Of a DNA stretch of 64,000 bases, positions 61,672 to 64,000 are shown one piece after another. The translations under genes and the position numbers were made by a program. Every line of letters starts with the position of its first letter. The stretch's first letter is position 1. The stretch comes from Xenorhabdus lircayensis (GTDB lineage Bacteria > Pseudomonadota > Gammaproteobacteria > Enterobacterales > Enterobacteriaceae): NCBI RefSeq assembly GCF_016306625.1, contig NZ_JACOII010000040.1, forward strand, positions 62,001-126,000. The letters are read 5' to 3'. The notes beneath the pieces are model-generated. The model saw nothing but the letters and a program-made list of their open reading frames with translations. It ran no database searches and had not been told where the DNA came from.

Positions 61672-62535
61672 TCATAGGTTTATACAAGAGCCCGCATCAC
61701 CGTATTTTGCCACTCTTCTGAATACATCCGCATCTAATCTGGCAATGTAGTCTATTAAATAGTGGTCACATAACGGGTTATCCGAGATATCTATGGTAGT
61801 TTGAGATGTAAACTTTGTGATATGTTCCAGTGATGAATACTCCAAGAATTCAGGAGGCAAATTAGGTATTTCATCATTTATATAGTTGAACACCTCAAAA
61901 TTGCTAAAATTCTGGGTAACGCCTCTGGAAAATGCACTGTTTCCTGGCCTTGGGCAGGCGAATAAACAGGCTGAGTGGTTGGGAGCCATAGTGCCAATTT
62001 CATACATGAGATAGGATGCAATTGCTGCGCCAAGGCTATGACCAGCTATAGTGAATTGACCATTTATGCCTATAAATTGGGTAATCGCGTTGGCGAGCTT
62101 GAGATTGCTGTAATCAAAATCATATTCAGAGTCAATGGGAATAATCAGTTTCATTGAATCGTAAACGCTAAAAAAGCCTTGGCTTACCTCCAATTCGGGA
62201 TGTTTGGTCCAGGGTGATGTAGAACTAAATGAAATGTCATGTATATCTTCTTGCCAGATTGTTACATCTGTTCCTCGTATAGCAATAATATACTCGCCGG
62301 GAGAATTCCTTTTTTCTGCAACATATCCGTAACAGACATGATCCGGTAGTGTTTCCTCCCTAGAGTCTACTGAGAAAGACGTATCATTTCCTGTAATATA
62401 CGCTGTAAGCTTCCAACCATCTTCTTTAATGCGTGGATCAGCTGGAGGTGTTGGATTATTGTAGTATTGCTCATTCATCTTGGCTGCATATAAAACGGAT
62501 GCTGCAAGGTTGGCTGCTTCGCGGTATGTATACAT
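61672..62535 (-). CDS. Class-3 lipase family protein
   Basis: 287 residues from the ATG at 62535 (MYTYREAANLAASVL), with AAAGGGGCAGTT upstream; a longer frame lacks a ribosome site. The alpha/beta-hydrolase lipase_3 pattern is clear: the oxyanion strand IIAIRGTD (83-90), nucleophile Ser167 in IAGHSLGAA, probable acid Asp221 in YINDEIPNLP and His258 in CDHYLIDY. No signal peptide is seen. Photorhabdus encodes similar lipases (Pdl) linked to Tc toxin release; kinship here is a possibility only. Confidence 0.85.
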   Translation of the reverse strand: MYTYREAANLAASVLYAAKMNEQYYNNPTPPADPRIKEDGWKLTAYITGNDTSFSVDSREETLPDHVCYGYVAEKRNSPGEYIIAIRGTDVTIWQEDIHDISFSSTSPWTKHPELEVSQGFFSVYDSMKLIIPIDSEYDFDYSNLKLANAITQFIGINGQFTIAGHSLGAAIASYLMYEIGTMAPNHSACLFACPRPGNSAFSRGVTQNFSNFEVFNYINDEIPNLPPEFLEYSSLEHITKFTSQTTIDISDNPLCDHYLIDYIARLDADVFRRVAKYGDAGSCINL

Positions 62536-62865
62536 AACTGCCCCTTTTTTTGTTATGTTATTTTTAATAAAATGTTTCTTTATTGTAATTTCAGTATATG
62601 TCATTTTGCCGGATTTACTGGGGGCAAGGAGATGATATGTAGGGGTGGTGATATTCTTTTGATATTACAGTGGCAATAATGTTGTTTAATCAGCGTATTA
62701 CAGAATGTTGAGGGAAAATGTTTTTTCTATCAATATCGAATTAATTAATTACCTTTTGTTATATGTAGTTTTTATTTGTTCTTTCAAATCGATTGCCATG
62801 CGGCGTTATTCTCTCTCAATCTGAAAGTTTTACGTGTAAATTTTACCGACTCTCAAGAGGCTAAT

Positions 62866-64000
62866 ATGGCAGCACCACGTTCGGTTCTTGAACTGATAGG
62901 GAATACACCGTTACTCGAACTCACTCATCTGGATACTGGCCCGTGCCAGTTGTTTATTAAGTTAGAGAACCAAAATCCGGGTGGATCGATTAAAGATCGT
63001 GTTGCACTTTCAATGATTGAGCAGGCCGAAACTCAAGGATTAGTGAAGCCGGGAGGCACTATCATTGAAGCTACGGCGGGTAATACAGGTATCGGGTTGG
63101 CGTTGGTCGCTGCGATGAAAGGCTATAAACTGATTTTGGTCGTGCCTGATAAGATGAGCAGGGAGAAGATTTATCACCTGCGAGCGCTGGGAACGGATGT
63201 GCGCCTGACACGCTCTGATGTGGGGAAAGGGCATCCAGAGTATTATCAGGACTACGCACTGCGGCTATCGAAAGAAATCAGCGGAGCCTATTATATTGAT
63301 CAATTCAACAACCCTGCGAATTCAGCCGCTCATATTGCCACTACAGGCCCAGAAATTTGGCAGCAGATGGAACAGAATGTGGATGCTGTGGTAGTTGGCG
63401 TTGGTTCTGGTGGTACGCTTGGTGGCTTGAGCGAGTACTTTAAGGGCGTTTCCCCTCAGACTGAGTTTGTCCTTGCCGACCCTAAAGGCTCCATTCTTGC
63501 CGATTATGTTGAGTACGGCCATTATGACGAAGCCGGCAGTTGGTTTGTGGAAGGTATCGGAGAGGATTTTGTCCCACCTCTTGGCGATTTCTCTCAAGTT
63601 CATCATGCCTATCGCATTACCGATGCAGAAGCATTTTCCAGCGCCCGGGATTTGCTACTGACAGAAGGCATTCTGGCGGGATCCTCTTCGGGAACATTGC
63701 TGGCGGCGGCACTGCGCTATTGCCGCACACAGACAACACCAAAACGCGTGGTCACGCTTGCTTGTGACAGTGGCAACAAATATCTGTCGAAGATGTTTAA
63801 TGATTATTGGTTACTGGAACAAGGGCTGCGTTCACAGCCACAAGAAAACGATTTGAGTGATTACATCACTTATCGTTATCGAGACGGAGCAACGGTTTCA
63901 GTTTCACCGCAAGATACCTTGCAAATCGCTTATGGCCGTATGCGTCTATATGATATTTCACAGTTACCTGTGATCGAAAACGAGCAAGTCGTAGGTATCA
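62866..64000 (+). CDS. cbs: Cystathionine beta-synthase (3' end beyond the window)
   Basis: 378 codons are visible with no stop before the window edge. It starts at ATG with AAGAGG five bases upstream. The PLP fold is intact: lysine in GGSIKDRV, the ATAGNTGIGLA phosphate loop, GVGSGGTLGG and SSSGTLLAA. After about residue 330 a CBS-type regulatory domain begins (TVSVSPQDTLQIAYGRMRL). This two-part layout fits cystathionine beta-synthase more than plain cysteine synthase. Reverse transsulfuration is the likely role. Confidence 0.9.
   Translation, partial: MAAPRSVLELIGNTPLLELTHLDTGPCQLFIKLENQNPGGSIKDRVALSMIEQAETQGLVKPGGTIIEATAGNTGIGLALVAAMKGYKLILVVPDKMSREKIYHLRALGTDVRLTRSDVGKGHPEYYQDYALRLSKEISGAYYIDQFNNPANSAAHIATTGPEIWQQMEQNVDAVVVGVGSGGTLGGLSEYFKGVSPQTEFVLADPKGSILADYVEYGHYDEAGSWFVEGIGEDFVPPLGDFSQVHHAYRITDAEAFSSARDLLLTEGILAGSSSGTLLAAALRYCRTQTTPKRVVTLACDSGNKYLSKMFNDYWLLEQGLRSQPQENDLSDYITYRYRDGATVSVSPQDTLQIAYGRMRLYDISQLPVIENEQVVGI

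Overview
The window is a chromosomal segment of a gammaproteobacterium of the order Enterobacterales. Protein matches recalled from the family and the gene order (hpt-can-yadGH-panD, panC-panB-folK-pcnB-gluQ-dksA-sfsA-hrpB-mrcB, hemL-erpA, btuF-mtnN-dgt, barA-rlmD-relA-mazG-pyrG-eno, metK, speA-speB) follow the E. coli map with local losses and gains. The AT-rich intergenic DNA, an EntD/NgrA-type phosphopantetheinyl transferase, a class-3 lipase and a TTC38-like protein point to an insect-associated Morganellaceae such as Xenorhabdus or Photorhabdus. The genus is inference; no 16S gene is present.

Layout. 0-5.7 kb is accessory. It holds an AT-rich AAA_13 ATPase with a zinc-hook motif (RloC/PrrC-like). 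The gene is flanked on one side by an inverted-repeat-bounded folded segment (213-435) and on the other by a divergent candidate structured RNA with its own terminator (2775-2957). Next come a hairpin-rich leader, a tyrosine recombinase, an AlpA-type regulator, a folded segment and a Ner/Nlp-type regulator. 5.7-9.3 kb is core: hpt, can, the yadGH ABC exporter and panD. 9.4-14.8 kb is a second accessory insertion that splits panD from panC. It carries a 70-bp inverted-repeat element, a TTC38-like gene, a LysR regulator divergent from a frameshifted EamA transporter, a bilobed periplasmic aspartic protease and a broken HlyD-type gene.

14.8-43 kb is mostly conserved core: pantothenate and folate synthesis, RNA polyadenylation, tRNA modification, stringent response (dksA, relA), cell wall, haem, Fe-S delivery, B12 uptake, nucleotide pools, the BarA sensor and enolase. 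pcnB keeps the rare AUU start known from E. coli. The fhu operon usually found between mrcB and hemL is absent. 43-50 kb groups a DASS anion transporter, an aldehyde dehydrogenase with an unusual cofactor-site residue, a DctA C4-dicarboxylate carrier and an iron-type binding protein with a Fur-like box. 50-56 kb has a lipoprotein, sprT, metK with a MetJ-like box, and speA-speB (arginine to putrescine).

56-64 kb is eroded accessory sequence mixed with functional genes. It holds an exported-protein pseudogene with two frameshifts, the phosphopantetheinyl transferase, galE followed by collapsed remnants of galT and galK, an O-methyltransferase, a 70-bp inverted-repeat element resembling an IS200/IS605 end, an exported protein, a lipase and a cystathionine beta-synthase cut by the window edge. 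The most notable candidates for something new are the ATPase with its two folded neighbours and the folded RNA segments around the recombinase.
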